The notes under the pieces are model-generated. The model worked only from the letters and a program-made list of their open reading frames with translations. It did not search any database and was not told the DNA's origin. A program made the translations under genes and the position numbers. From assembly GCA_036346375.1 (NCBI GenBank), contig CM070500.1, forward strand, positions 77,914,437 to 77,978,436: DNA of 64,000 nt. The letters are read 5' to 3'. This document shows, piece after piece, positions 54,950-64,000 of the stretch. This DNA is from Guadua angustifolia. Lineage: Eukaryota > Streptophyta > Magnoliopsida > Poales > Poaceae. Position 1 is the first letter of the stretch. Each line of letters starts with the position of its first letter.

Positions 54950-56910
54950 CCATGGAACCTCAGTACCTTTGTGTGCTAACCTGTGGAGATCGTCATCTTT
55001 GCTCGGGATTATCGGTGGGCCCGGTGTCAGCTCTTCTCGAATTCCTCTTCACAGCCCCTCCATTTCTCACGAATCCACCATCTTCACCTCATTCTCAACG
55101 CCATCCTCATATTCTCCACCTTCGCTGTGCCTCTGCGAAATGTTTGTGGGGTGATGCCAATCTCCCTCTTTTTCGGTACTTCTACATCCTTCGCGGCTCC
55201 ACCGACGGATCATGAGGCTGCCATTTTATCTCATGACGAGTTGGCCCCACTATATTCACTTCGAGCAAAGTCCAAGCTGGAAGGTGTGGTGGAAGCGACT
55301 AGCATACCTGGCGACAAGCGGTCGGCAGCTCTCGGGATGCCGCGCCGTGAAGCTTCTGCGAGTGGGCTTCGCCCGTCGAGGCAGCGAACTCCTAGCGATG
55401 GCGCGCATCAACAGCTGCGAGCGCCGTCTGACCAAGCGGTAGTCACGGAACCGTGGCGGATCGGTCCGCCGTTGGCGTGCCGCCACGCATAAATCCGGGT
55501 AACGACGACGCGGCACTGCCTTTTGGCGTATGTTCTTATTCTTCTTATGAATACATATTTTCTTTTGTGGTCACCTTCAACCAACAAACTTGTCTTCCTT
55601 TTTTCACCAGGCGCAAGGAACTTGGATGGCCCCACCATCTCCAAATGGCTGGCCGGACTGCTCCCGCCAATGTCGAGCGGCCTGGACTTCCCTGCCGGGG
55701 CCCGACCGCTCTACGATCTGGAGTCCACGGAGAGCCTCCGGATCGTCAAGCTGTTTCCAGCAATGGTCTCCACCCGGTCCCAGCCGACAATCGAAATGCA
55801 GGCAAGCAGCCGTGCCCTCCGGACGCCACGGGCGCACACCCCAAGAGGCCTCGCACTAAGGACCGGACTCCCGCCGCCACCGACTCCGCCGCTCCTCCAA
55901 GCACGTCAGGAGTGGCGGGATCTTCATCCGAGACAACGGCGTCGCGCCCTGCTCCGTGGCGCTCCCAGCGCCAACTCGCCTGGCCCGACTCCGCCGGCAC
56001 CGACCTCGCCGGCGCCAACTCCGTCGGCACCGACTCCACCGTTACCAATGGTTGCTGCCACCGCCCACCAAGGCGGGCTCGCACTTCCAACGGCTTCATT
56101 CATTTTTCGGTCACCTCCAAGGGCGGCCCCCCAAGGTGCTTTGGCGGAAATCGCCCGACTCTTTGAAGCGGCGGGGACCAGTCAATCTCGCTTTGGCGTC
56201 AGATCCGGCTCGGGAGGGCGTCCTGGCCGGCACCTCCATCCTCCCCACTCCAGGCACCTCCCTCGCCCCTACCTCCCAGCTGGCGGCACTGCTCACCAAA
56301 CTCGACAAAATGCACGAGTCTTCGGGTGCCCTCCTCGCCGCGACCACCCAATGTGAAGTCTAGATGACTCAGCAGATGGCAGCGCTTTGGGAGGCAGGCG
56401 AAAGGAAGGCGAGGCCTTCTTGGCGAGGAGAGGCGAGTGGGGCGCCTGCTTGCCGCGAGATCTTTGAGCGGCATGGTGGTGAGGATGAGCTACTTTTCGC
56501 TAACAACCGGCGTGATGCCTTGCGTGCAGCGCATGGCGAGAATCTGCAATCGTGGGGTGGAGTTGAGCAGGCAGCTGGAGCCTTCAGCGTCGATATACCT
56601 GCTTGCATCGCCGAGTTCTTGGCGCTCACGCCTACCATTGCCTTGTCCGCCGCTCGCTCGGGAAGGGCGGCAAGTTATAATCGCCCGGCGAGAATGCGTC
56701 TTGGCCTATACGCATCAGCCGCAACTCCTCCTTCGACCCCATGGCCACCGTGGTCGGGATTGAAGGCAACGAGGTCCAGGCGCAAGCACACACGCGAGAG
56801 GCCTCGGAGTACGTCGCCGGGCTGATGATGGTGGAGGACCCGGACCTCGACCGCGGTGGTGGAGGCGAAGTTGAGAGGTCACCGAGCACATCCAGTTACA
56901 GACAAGCGAT
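54950..56910 (+). pseudogene. Opposite-strand ORF of the second Tat element, frameshifted
   Basis: Plus-strand coding-like sequence between integrase and the left LTR, the place of the aORF in the first Tat element. Parts read PTDHEAAILSHDELAPLYSL (near 55200), a Pro/Thr-rich linker (PGPTPPAPTSPAPTPSAPTP near 55980), LAALLTKLDKMHESSGALLA (near 56280) and a C-terminus with ASEYVAGLMMVEDPDLD (near 56800), each in a different frame. No sequence similarity to the first element's PMD-like ORF is evident by eye, apart from a charged C-terminal part. Introns may account for some frame changes (TTTTCACCAG near 55602-55611 is a possible acceptor). Confidence 0.55.
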
Positions 56911-57568
56911 GGCGAAACGCTTTCCTTGTTTTCTTTGCTTTTACGTGATCTGTACAAACTCTTTAGTCAAGTTAATGAAATTATCATCTTCGCCTTTACG
57001 AATGTTTGCTTATGCGTGTTTGGTTGCATTTGCTCAACTCAACCACGGGTGACCAGCCCTAGCCTTGCCACGATCACGAACACAGCGCTTAGGTTAGGTC
57101 AATGCTTGATGCTTCTTTGGTGATACGTATGTAGCGCTATAGCATAAACAAAAGTTACATAGAACACGCGGATATAGACAAATAGAGTCTTAAGTCCTCT
57201 GCGAGGTTGTCACGGCCCATGCCCCTTGAACTTAGATCCTAGTGATCTCTCGGAACCGGAACCCTTGTTGCCGACAAGGTAGCGAGGTCCCAAGTGGTTT
57301 CAGGCTAGCGGTGTCCAGGTGACAACCGGTGTACTGCCACTTTTGGGCGCTTGTCCTTGCACGGCCTTCTTATTGGGTGTTTCCTTTATCGACAAGGCCG
57401 TCGAGTTACGGCGCTTCGTGACAACCACGCAACCCGACCCAATAGAGGCAAATCTGAAAACGGATCAATAATACACAATGCAAACAACTCATCTTGATCA
57501 CGGCCGTCATTGGTCAGCTCTCGAAGAGAGTTCCTCCCTACGGCGGCGAGCACGACACTTACAACTTC
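56911..57568. other. Spacer between the opposite-strand ORF and pol in the second Tat element
   Basis: No coding frame of substance; T-rich just after the ORF end (56920-57010), consistent with a 3' UTR. Confidence 0.4.
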
Positions 57569-58674
57569 TCATGGGTAGAACTTCATAATAACTCCAAGTT
57601 GTGGGAGTTGCCGACTCTTAACCGTCTCGTGTGCCAGGACCACCGGTCGAGGCGAGACCACCTTAAAGGTGCCCTCCCACAGGGGAGACATTTTGTTGCG
57701 CCCGGCATGCGTTTGAATTCTGCACAAAACCAGGTCGCCTACTACCAGTGTTCTCTCATGAACCCGGGTGGCGTGGTAGCGCCTGAGACTTTGTTGGTAC
57801 CGAGCGGCACGCAAGGCCACCTGGTTGCGCACCTTCTCCAGAGGTTGACTTCTTCTCCGCGGTGGTCTTCTTGGCCTTCCTCACTAAACACCGAAATGCG
57901 CGGGGAGCCCAGCGACAGCTCGGACGGAAGGACAGCTTCTGCCCCATAGACCAAGAAGAAAGGTGTTTCTCCAGTCGCCCGATTGGGTGTGGTTCGAAGC
58001 GACCACAACATAGCCGGGAGTTCTTCCGTCCACCACGCCCCCCTCTTATGGAGCTGATCAAATGCTCTGGTCTTAAGGACCCTCAACACCAGCGCGTTGG
58101 CGCGCTCCGCTTGTCCATTACTCCTCGGATGAGCCACCGAAGCAAAGCATACCTTGGTGCCCATCTCATCACAAAACTCCAAGAATGTCGCACTGGTGAA
58201 TTGAGTGTCGTTGTCCGTGATGATGCGATTGGCGACTCCAAAGCGGGTAAAAACTCCGTGCATGAACTTGATAGCAGTGGAAGCCGTGATGGCACGCACT
58301 GCATCAGCTTCAACCCACTTGGTAAACTTGTCGATGGAGATGAACAGATGGGTGAAGCCCCCTGTGGCCCGCAGAAATGGGTCTAGGATATCTAGTCCCT
58401 AGACTGCGAACGGCCAAGAGAGCGGGATGGTTTGCAGTGCCTGGGCTGGTCGGTGGAGTGCCTTGGCATGGCGGCATGCCTCACATCTCCTCATCGGCTC
58501 GCGAGGCATCACGGAGGCGATAGGCGATAAAATCCTTGGCGGGCAAGCTTTGCCGACGCGTCTGTTGGACATATGGCTCTGCACATGCCTCCATGGATAT
58601 CGAGAGGCAAATTGCTCCCCTCTTCGAGTGATGCACTTAAGAAAATTCGTTTCTCTCGTGATATAGGTCCCCAC
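57569..58674 (-). pseudogene. Second Tat element integrase, frameshifted
   Basis: From 58674: CEACRHAKALHRPAQAL (zinc-finger end), then GLDILDPFLRATGGFTHLF (first catalytic Asp, about 58385-58330) and KFTKWVEADAVRAITAST. Next come IITDNDTQF (second Asp, near 58215) and SNGQAERAN (Glu, near 58107), followed by LVYGAEAVLPSE. The C-terminal part (57832-57569: LVVGDLVLCRIQ, PLWEGTFKV) is in another frame. The triad residues are all present; frame breaks near 58400 and 57850 disable it. Confidence 0.85.
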
Positions 58675-58947
58675 CTACGAGTATAGTACTTGGCCTTGCG
58701 TGCAATTTTCTCGTGGCGCATCATCGTCGGGGATCACTTGGTCCCGTGGAAGTCTAGGATTGGATCCATCCTGCCCTTCTGATCAAGTCTGGCGATCACG
58801 GGTGATCGCCGGTACTCCCTTGTGCGTTTCCCACGGCACCGCTCGGTGCCGGCGTCCTCCCTCCGGAGCGGTGAGTTGGCCTTGTCCTCCCCTCGGTGGA
58901 GTGAGGCAACGCCGCCTTCCCTCTGAATCGAGGCGAGACAGCCACCG
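58675..58947 (-). pseudogene. Second Tat element, RNase H to integrase linker
   Basis: Short minus-strand frames (58724-58509) with partial zinc-finger-upstream sequence (ARKAKYYTRRWG). Too degraded to assign further. Confidence 0.35.
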
Positions 58948-60235
58948 TCATCCCTCCATGTCGAGGGCTGCGGCGAATGGTCGCGTAAGCCTTTCTTCAA
59001 AGACCCCGACCGGAACAACATATCTTGATAACGCGAGCTGTGAAAGCCCGTCCGCCATATGGTTGTTGCGTCGAGGGATATGGATATATCCTAGTCCTTG
59101 GAAGTGGCGTTCCATCTTTCGACCTCCGCCAATCTGCGAGCCATGGTGGATCGAACATTGAAATCCTTCGCGCTGATTGATGACCGGCGAGGAGTTGCCT
59201 TCGACTTGGAGCCGGGGCGCTAACGGGTGGCTGACCCTCAATGAGCCCTCATATTCGGCGATGTTGTTGGTGGCCTTGAAGTCCAGGGCGACCAACACTG
59301 GCGGGGAGGATTGGTACTGCTTCAAATCTTCAAATGCTCGTTGGGCCTCTTCAGTCCACTCGAAGTGGTTGGTCTTTTTCAGCAGCTTGAATAGGAGCAG
59401 GCTTCTTTCTCCCAACCGGGTGATGAATCGCTTAGGGGCTTGACGACCAGCAAAGCCTTTGCACTTGCTTGAGCGAACGGCTTCATGTGCTCAATGGCCG
59501 CTATCTTGTCAAGATTGGCTTTAATGCCCCGACTGGACACGAGGAATCCTAACAGCTTCCCAGAGGGCACGCCGAACACAAATTTCTCGGGGTTGAGCTT
59601 TAAGCAATTCTTCTGGAGGTTAGCAAAGGTTTCTTCCAGGTCTTCGATCAGTTTTGCGCTCTTCTTAACTTTTACAACCAAGTCATCGACGTACACCTCA
59701 AGATTTCGTCCTATCTGTGGACAGAAAGAAATATGCATGGCACGTTAATAAGTTGAACCAGTATTTTTTAACCCAAAAGCCATTCTGATATAGCAATAAG
59801 CACCCATTGGGGTCACAAAGGCGGTTTTTTCTTTGTCTTTCGCCGTCATGCTACTCTGGTGGTACCCAGAGTACGCGTCCAGAAAGTATAGTAGCTCGCA
59901 CCCTGCCGTCGAGTCGACAATGAGATCGACGCACGGTAGGGGGTAAGGATCCTTCGGGCAGGCCTTGTTGAGGTCGGTGAAGTCGACGCACATCCGCCAC
60001 TTCCCGTTGGATTTCTTGACAAGCACAGAGTTGGCAAGCCACTCGGGATGAGAACTTCCATGACAATCCCTGCTCGCAGTAGCTTCTCTACTTCCTCCCA
60101 AATGGCATCTTGTCGCTCTGGTGCCTGCCTTCGGACCTTTTGTTGGACCGGGCGCACTCTTGGGAGCGTTGCCAATCGGTGCTCGATCACCTTCCTGGGG
60201 ACCCTAGTCGTGTCGAACGGTTGCCAGGCAAACAT
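58948..60235 (-). pseudogene. Second Tat element reverse transcriptase and RNase H, frameshifted
   Basis: The connector VPRKVIEHRLATLPRVRPV (from 60235) leads to NGKWRMCVDFTDLNKACPKD and YPLPCVDLIVDST (60101-59745). EVYVDDLVVKVKKS follows with an intact YVDD at 59682-59693. Frames shift at about 60060, 59742 and 59415. The RNase H parts in 59415-58948 include WTEEAQRAFEDLKQY, LVALDFKATNNIAEYEG and HIPRRNNHMADGLSQLA. The two RNase H blocks look fused or shortened: the typical first-RNase H core is not visible between them. Confidence 0.82.
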
Positions 60236-60274
60236 GTCGGAGTTAGACTGGAGGAAGGTGACGAGCGCGTCTTC

Positions 60275-61430
60275 CTATTTGGCGCTGAGGTTGGTGCCAA
60301 TGTTGATGGTCTTCTCGGGCTCGCCCTCGCTCAGGGAGACCACCTTAACCTCATCGCCGGCGAGGCGAGCAGAGTCTTCACGGAGGGCTCTTGAGCAGGC
60401 GGCATCGGCTGCATGAATGTCGCCTTCGGTTTGATCGCCCTCTTTGGAAGGCCGGCGGGGGTCTTCATCCTTGTCGTTATCACGGGGGCAGCGCTCCTTT
60501 AGCCGCTGCTCCACCATCTTAGTCACAACCTGGCAACTGGCCAGGTCGTGGGTGTTGGACCTGTGGATCGGGCAGTAGGGCCTGCTCTCCTTCTCCTCGC
60601 GGTAGTCATTTCTCTGACCACGACGATCATCTCGTTGGTCACGGCGGTCGCGCCCTCGCAGCTTGGTATCCCTACGCTCGCGCTCAGCGGTCATGACCCA
60701 CCTGGTCTCAACCGCCTCTTCGCCTTCTTGCTCGCAGGGCTGGGACCCCTCGAAGTCTTGGCTTTGTCTCCATCATGACCTTGCGAGACGGACCACCGGT
60801 CCCAGAGCCCGTAGCCACAGCGCTTGTCGCCAAAGCTTCGGAGGTAGTGGTGATGTTGCGGGTGGCCATCTTCTCCCACATCTTGTGGTCCCAAACACCT
60901 CTCCAAAAGGCGATGACGACCGATTTCTCAAAAATCCGGGGGATCGTATTGCGATAATGACTGAATCATCGAATGAAGTCGCGCAACGATTCCCCTCTCT
61001 CTCTTTCGGCGTGGAGATCGTCCTCCACCTTGGTTATGTATGAGCCTTGAAAATTGGTAGCGAAAGGCGCTAGCTCCTCCCATGAGTGTCTGAGCCCTCG
61101 CGGAGGTTCACTTGACCGAGCAGGCGGACCCGTCAAGGCGTTGGGAAATAATTGGCCATGGACTTTTTGGAACCGCCGGTAATCATAACCGTGGTGTAGA
61201 TCTGCAAAATTCTTAGGGTTGGTGGTGCGTCGTACTTTTCGATGGATCTGGGCGAAACCTTCAGACCCATACCCAGCGTAGTCGTCGGAAAACACGGCAC
61301 CCAACACGTAGGAGTCATGTCGTCCACAGAACCGGCAGGAGCCGTCTTAGGGAAGTCAGATCTCGCCTCCCCAAAGAATCGGAGTGGACCTCCTCCTTGC
61401 TCGAAGGTGAGAGTCATGGGAGGAGCTTTC
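60275..61430 (-). pseudogene. Second Tat element gag, joined to the pol connector without a protease
   Basis: The gag domain at 61307-60966 has FADLHHGYDYRRFQKVHGQL, RHSWEELAPFATNFQGSYIT and a final ERERGESLRDFIR. The basic region and CX2H finger (YCPIHRSNTHDLASC) are in 60694-60275. That frame continues into VVSLSEGEPEKTINIGTNLS, normally found after the protease, then TAG (CAG expected), then SNSDMFAWQP of the connector. Only about 350 bp separate the finger from the connector, too little for a retropepsin, so the protease seems deleted. Confidence 0.75.
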
Positions 61431-62130
61431 ATCCCGGAGCCATCCGCTGTCGCGCCTTGCCCACAGGCGCGATAGGCTGCGGTGATTCAAATCATCGCGC
61501 TGCTGGCCGTGATACTTCTCGGAGAACCCTCGGTCTCGCGGCTCCCAGCGGAACGGGACTCGTGTCTTATCGCCCTTTCCTGCTCTGTCCCTCGGCTAGA
61601 GTGCTTCCGCTCGGCGGTTGGAAGCTTAGGTGCGGTCAGCCGCACCCTTGATTGAATGCAAGCGGTACACGACGGTGGAGCATCCCCTGAGGCTGGGCCC
61701 GTCGGCCAGGCCAGCAATGTCCCGAAAACCAGCGTGACGAGTGTCTCTTCGAGTTCCACAGAGGTGGTTCGAGGAGAGGCGGTATCACGAGGTTACGAGG
61801 TGGAGTAGCGCCTCCATAGTCAGCGTCATGCGAACGGATGTTCGCCCGCCGCCGAGGGGCACCGCCCCTCCTGAGACGGCGTGAATGATCCTTATCGGCG
61901 GGAGTCTGGGGCGTGTCTTGGCGTTGCTAGCGTCGCCACCTCTTTCTTTGAGTGTGAACTTCGCCATCACCGAATCTGGCGGTCCTTCCAAGCGAAGGCC
62001 GGGATCGGTTGGAGAAGATGTTGGGTGAGCCAAGCTGCTAACCCCTAAGCTGGCGTGCCCCTATCGGCGTATTTCACCGGCGGGATTTCTCCCGGGGCCG
62101 GAGAATAAGGTTCGATAGAGGCTTCTTCAT
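61431..62130 (-). other. 5' leader and gag N-terminal part of the second Tat element
   Basis: Short minus frames only. The last ~110 bp before the LTR (GGATTTCTCCCGGGGCCGGAG) are similar to 53440-53502 outside the left LTR. No recognised PBS. Confidence 0.5.
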
Positions 62131-63079
62131 TGTCACGACACCTAATGGCTCTCCCTCGAGGGATCAGAGAGTCAGCGGATCAAAGAACACACCAATGTGC
62201 CAGTCCGGGCCCCAGGTGTAGAGTATGACCCTACGTCTGCTAGATCTTTATTGATGTATAGTGAGGCGGTTCTGATGCTTTTCCCTCGAGGTTTTCACGT
62301 TCGTTTTTGCTCTCTCTTTTTCCTTTCTTTCCATCTCAGTTTGTTCCCCATTGTTCTTTGTTTGTTCTCCATGCACAGGCTCCCTTATATAGGTTTGGTG
62401 GCTCGGAAGCAGTGAAGAGTGACATCTATCTTGATCTCTGATTCATTTATTACACCCATCACTATAGTCACATCTCCCTGCCTCATTCTCGCGTATCGCT
62501 ATATGGCTTGCTTGATCCGCTTGAGATATGACTTTCTGCGCCGGGTTAGGTGTGGCGTCGGGAAGGATGAGCGTAAATCGTGTCGGCGGTAGAGACTCTT
62601 CCATAATCAATAGCTCGACCTGGCGTCTCGGGGAAGAAGAGACTTCAAAGGCAAAAGCCTCCTTCTCATTCTTTTGAGTCGCCCGTGGGTAGCTAGTGGG
62701 GCTGATCGCTTGCCTACTCGCGAGCCGCCCGTCGTGAGGCCGCTTTAGTGAAGGCTGATCGCCCGCTTACCGCCGAACCGCCCGTGGGCGATCGCTGGCA
62801 GGTGGGGCTGATCGCTTCGCCCTCTCGCCCGAACCGTCCACGTGGGCCAATGTCGCCCGCGAGTGGGGCTTGATCGCCACGCGCTCCAGCGAACGCCACG
62901 TGGGCGGTCGCGGATCTGCTACGAATAGCGCCCGTGGGCGTCGCCGGTAGAGTGGGGCATAATCGCCCGCCTACTCGCCCGGGCCGCCCGTGGGCAGTCG
63001 CCCGTAGTGTGCTTTGTCGCCGCTACCTTCGCCGAACATACGCGTCAGTCTTACTTGTTTCTTGGCGGAGAAAGTACCA
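62131..63079 (-). repeat. Right (5') LTR of the second Tat element
   Basis: About 950 bp, matching the left LTR with many small gaps. TATA box on the element's strand at 62385-62391. GC-rich array at about 62690-63010 of ~60-bp units with GTGGGGCTGATCGC and CCGCCCGTGGGCG. Confidence 0.8.
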
Positions 63080-64000
63080 CTGGCGTAAAATCACATGCTG
63101 ATGACAATCGTGTGTGTTTGTTATCTTATCTCTCGTTTGTGTGTGTGTGGGGGGGTGGGACAAAATTAGAAATGCATCACATGCCCTAACAAGCTCGGGG
63201 TGTGAATGTGGCCGCTTCATTTCCTTTGTGTGTGGTTGCGTTGCTTACCCAGCATGATGCTTTTATTAATTGAGAGCCTTTGTTCGATTGGGCCATAATC
63301 GCTTCTTGTAACTGGCGTGGTTAATGGTTGGAATATGAACCCCTCGCTTTTCTAGTCTTTTTAAATTCAGTTTTAATAAGTTTATTTTTTATTTGAATTT
63401 ACAAACTAGTCTGTTTGTGATCTCCAAAGGCAAGACAGACGACACAAATCACTTGACATGCCATAGAGCATGGCGTGAACCTATGAAGCTTGACCATGGG
63501 GGGACTAAAACATAGTCTTTGTCAAAAAGGCTGAACTAAGATTCAACAATAGCGGGAGAAACCGTGCACAGCTAGGCCGGCCTCGAAGTGCAGCGGTGAG
63601 GTTCAGACTTTCTTGCTGGCGTTCGGGCGTGGTGCTGCCCCTCTACCGCTCTGCAGGCGAAGATCTTCATGCGCCGCGTGGCAGCCGTCTCGGGCTTCCT
63701 CCCGGAGGCTGCCCAGGATGGGATTCGACAAGCGGATCGGCCTCAACCTCCATGGTCAGACATCTCTGCTCCTTCTCGTGGAGGTCTTGGCTGGTCATGA
63801 CCTTCCTGGCCCCAACCAAAAGCGCGACCTCGGCGGCGGGTTCACTCGACCCGCGATGGTCGGGCGACCTGATGGGCATGGCGAGTAGCCTCGGTCCCGA
63901 TGGTGGCGTCTTAGGCATCATTCTCTGCGGACCTTGGCAGACGTAAATCGAAACCGATTAGCCAGGCGTCATTGGTGTCGTCCTTGTCGGCCGTGGGCGA
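63080..64000. other. Unassigned right edge
   Basis: 63080-63590 is noncoding. At 63590-64000 GC-rich frames overlap on both strands; the minus-strand frame 63921-63667 (ARKVMTSQDLHEKEQRCLTM) has a coding look with a charged helical stretch. It could be part of another retroelement or a host gene entering from the right; not recognised. Confidence 0.3.

Larger units (their letters stand above)
53396..63079 (-). mobile_element. Second Ty3/gypsy Tat-type retrotransposon, rearranged
   Basis: LTR-like sequences at 53503-54537 and 62131-63079 share CTAATGGCTCTCCCTCGAGG, TTTGCTCTCTCTTTTTCC and CCCTTATATAG, and both hold a GC-rich tandem array. Minus-strand remnants run gag, CX2H finger, RT, RNase H, integrase, with opposite-strand ORF remains at 55-56.9 kb: the Tat plan again, in a family distinct from the first element. 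No protease is found between gag and RT. A piece resembling the element's own 5' leader (53396-53502) lies outside the left LTR, so the left end is not a simple insertion boundary and no target duplication was found. Confidence 0.85.

Overview
This window looks like draft-assembly nuclear DNA of a grass (Poaceae). It is dominated by long LTR retrotransposons of the lineages that fill grass genomes: a Ty1/copia element with roughly 1.9 kb LTRs, a Ty3/gypsy Tekay/Del-type chromovirus with roughly 3.1 kb LTRs, and two Ty3/gypsy Tat-type elements with an extra ORF on the opposite strand. Between them are an intron-containing host gene, AT-rich intergenic DNA and a microRNA-type hairpin closely resembling grass MIR159. 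A run of 100 N at 9535-9634 marks a scaffold join. There are no rRNA or tRNA genes or CRISPR arrays that I could recognise, and no bacterial signals.

Layout. 1-463: minus-strand reading frame broken by one TAG. 484-9534: Ty1/copia element on the plus strand, with LTR, PBS, gag, protease, integrase, RT and RNase H all recognisable but frameshifted; its 3' LTR runs into the gap. 9635-11739: the 3' half of a host gene, three exons on the plus strand, poly(A) signal near 11993. 12.0-14.2 kb: AT-rich spacer. 14244-14436 (minus): MIR159-like fold-back with a TATA box at 14626-14633 and microsatellites in and around it. 15.4-17.0 kb: a repeat (called R1 here) with tandem GATACCGG-type units. 18.6-19.3 kb: AT-rich repeat (R2). 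19409-33350 (minus): Tekay/Del-like element with perfect 5-bp target duplication ATGGC; a 3.16 kb solo LTR (29368-32527) sits inside its 5' LTR. 33.4-41.2 kb: intergenic DNA with an AT-rich array of degenerate ~170-bp units (37.5-38.8 kb), a long TA microsatellite and a small inverted-repeat element. 41430-52932 (minus): Tat-type element inserted into a second R1 copy, with a separate plus-strand gene (PMD-like plus coiled coil, introns, its own TATA box) between pol and the 3' LTR. 53396-63079 (minus): a second, different Tat-type element lacking its protease region and flanked on the left by a second piece of its own 5' leader. 63.1-64.0 kb: unassigned.

How it fits together. The host content is one truncated gene model, one broken ORF and one MIR159-like locus; most of the rest is nested transposon history that can be ordered from target duplications: R1, then the first Tat element into R1; the Tekay element into a unique site, then a solo LTR inside its LTR. 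No retrotransposon here has an intact polyprotein, so each would need proteins from elsewhere to move. Several differences between paired LTRs are clusters of 1-3 base losses, and the host gene has an apparent single-base loss near its end, so consensus errors in the assembly should be considered before reading every frameshift as biological.
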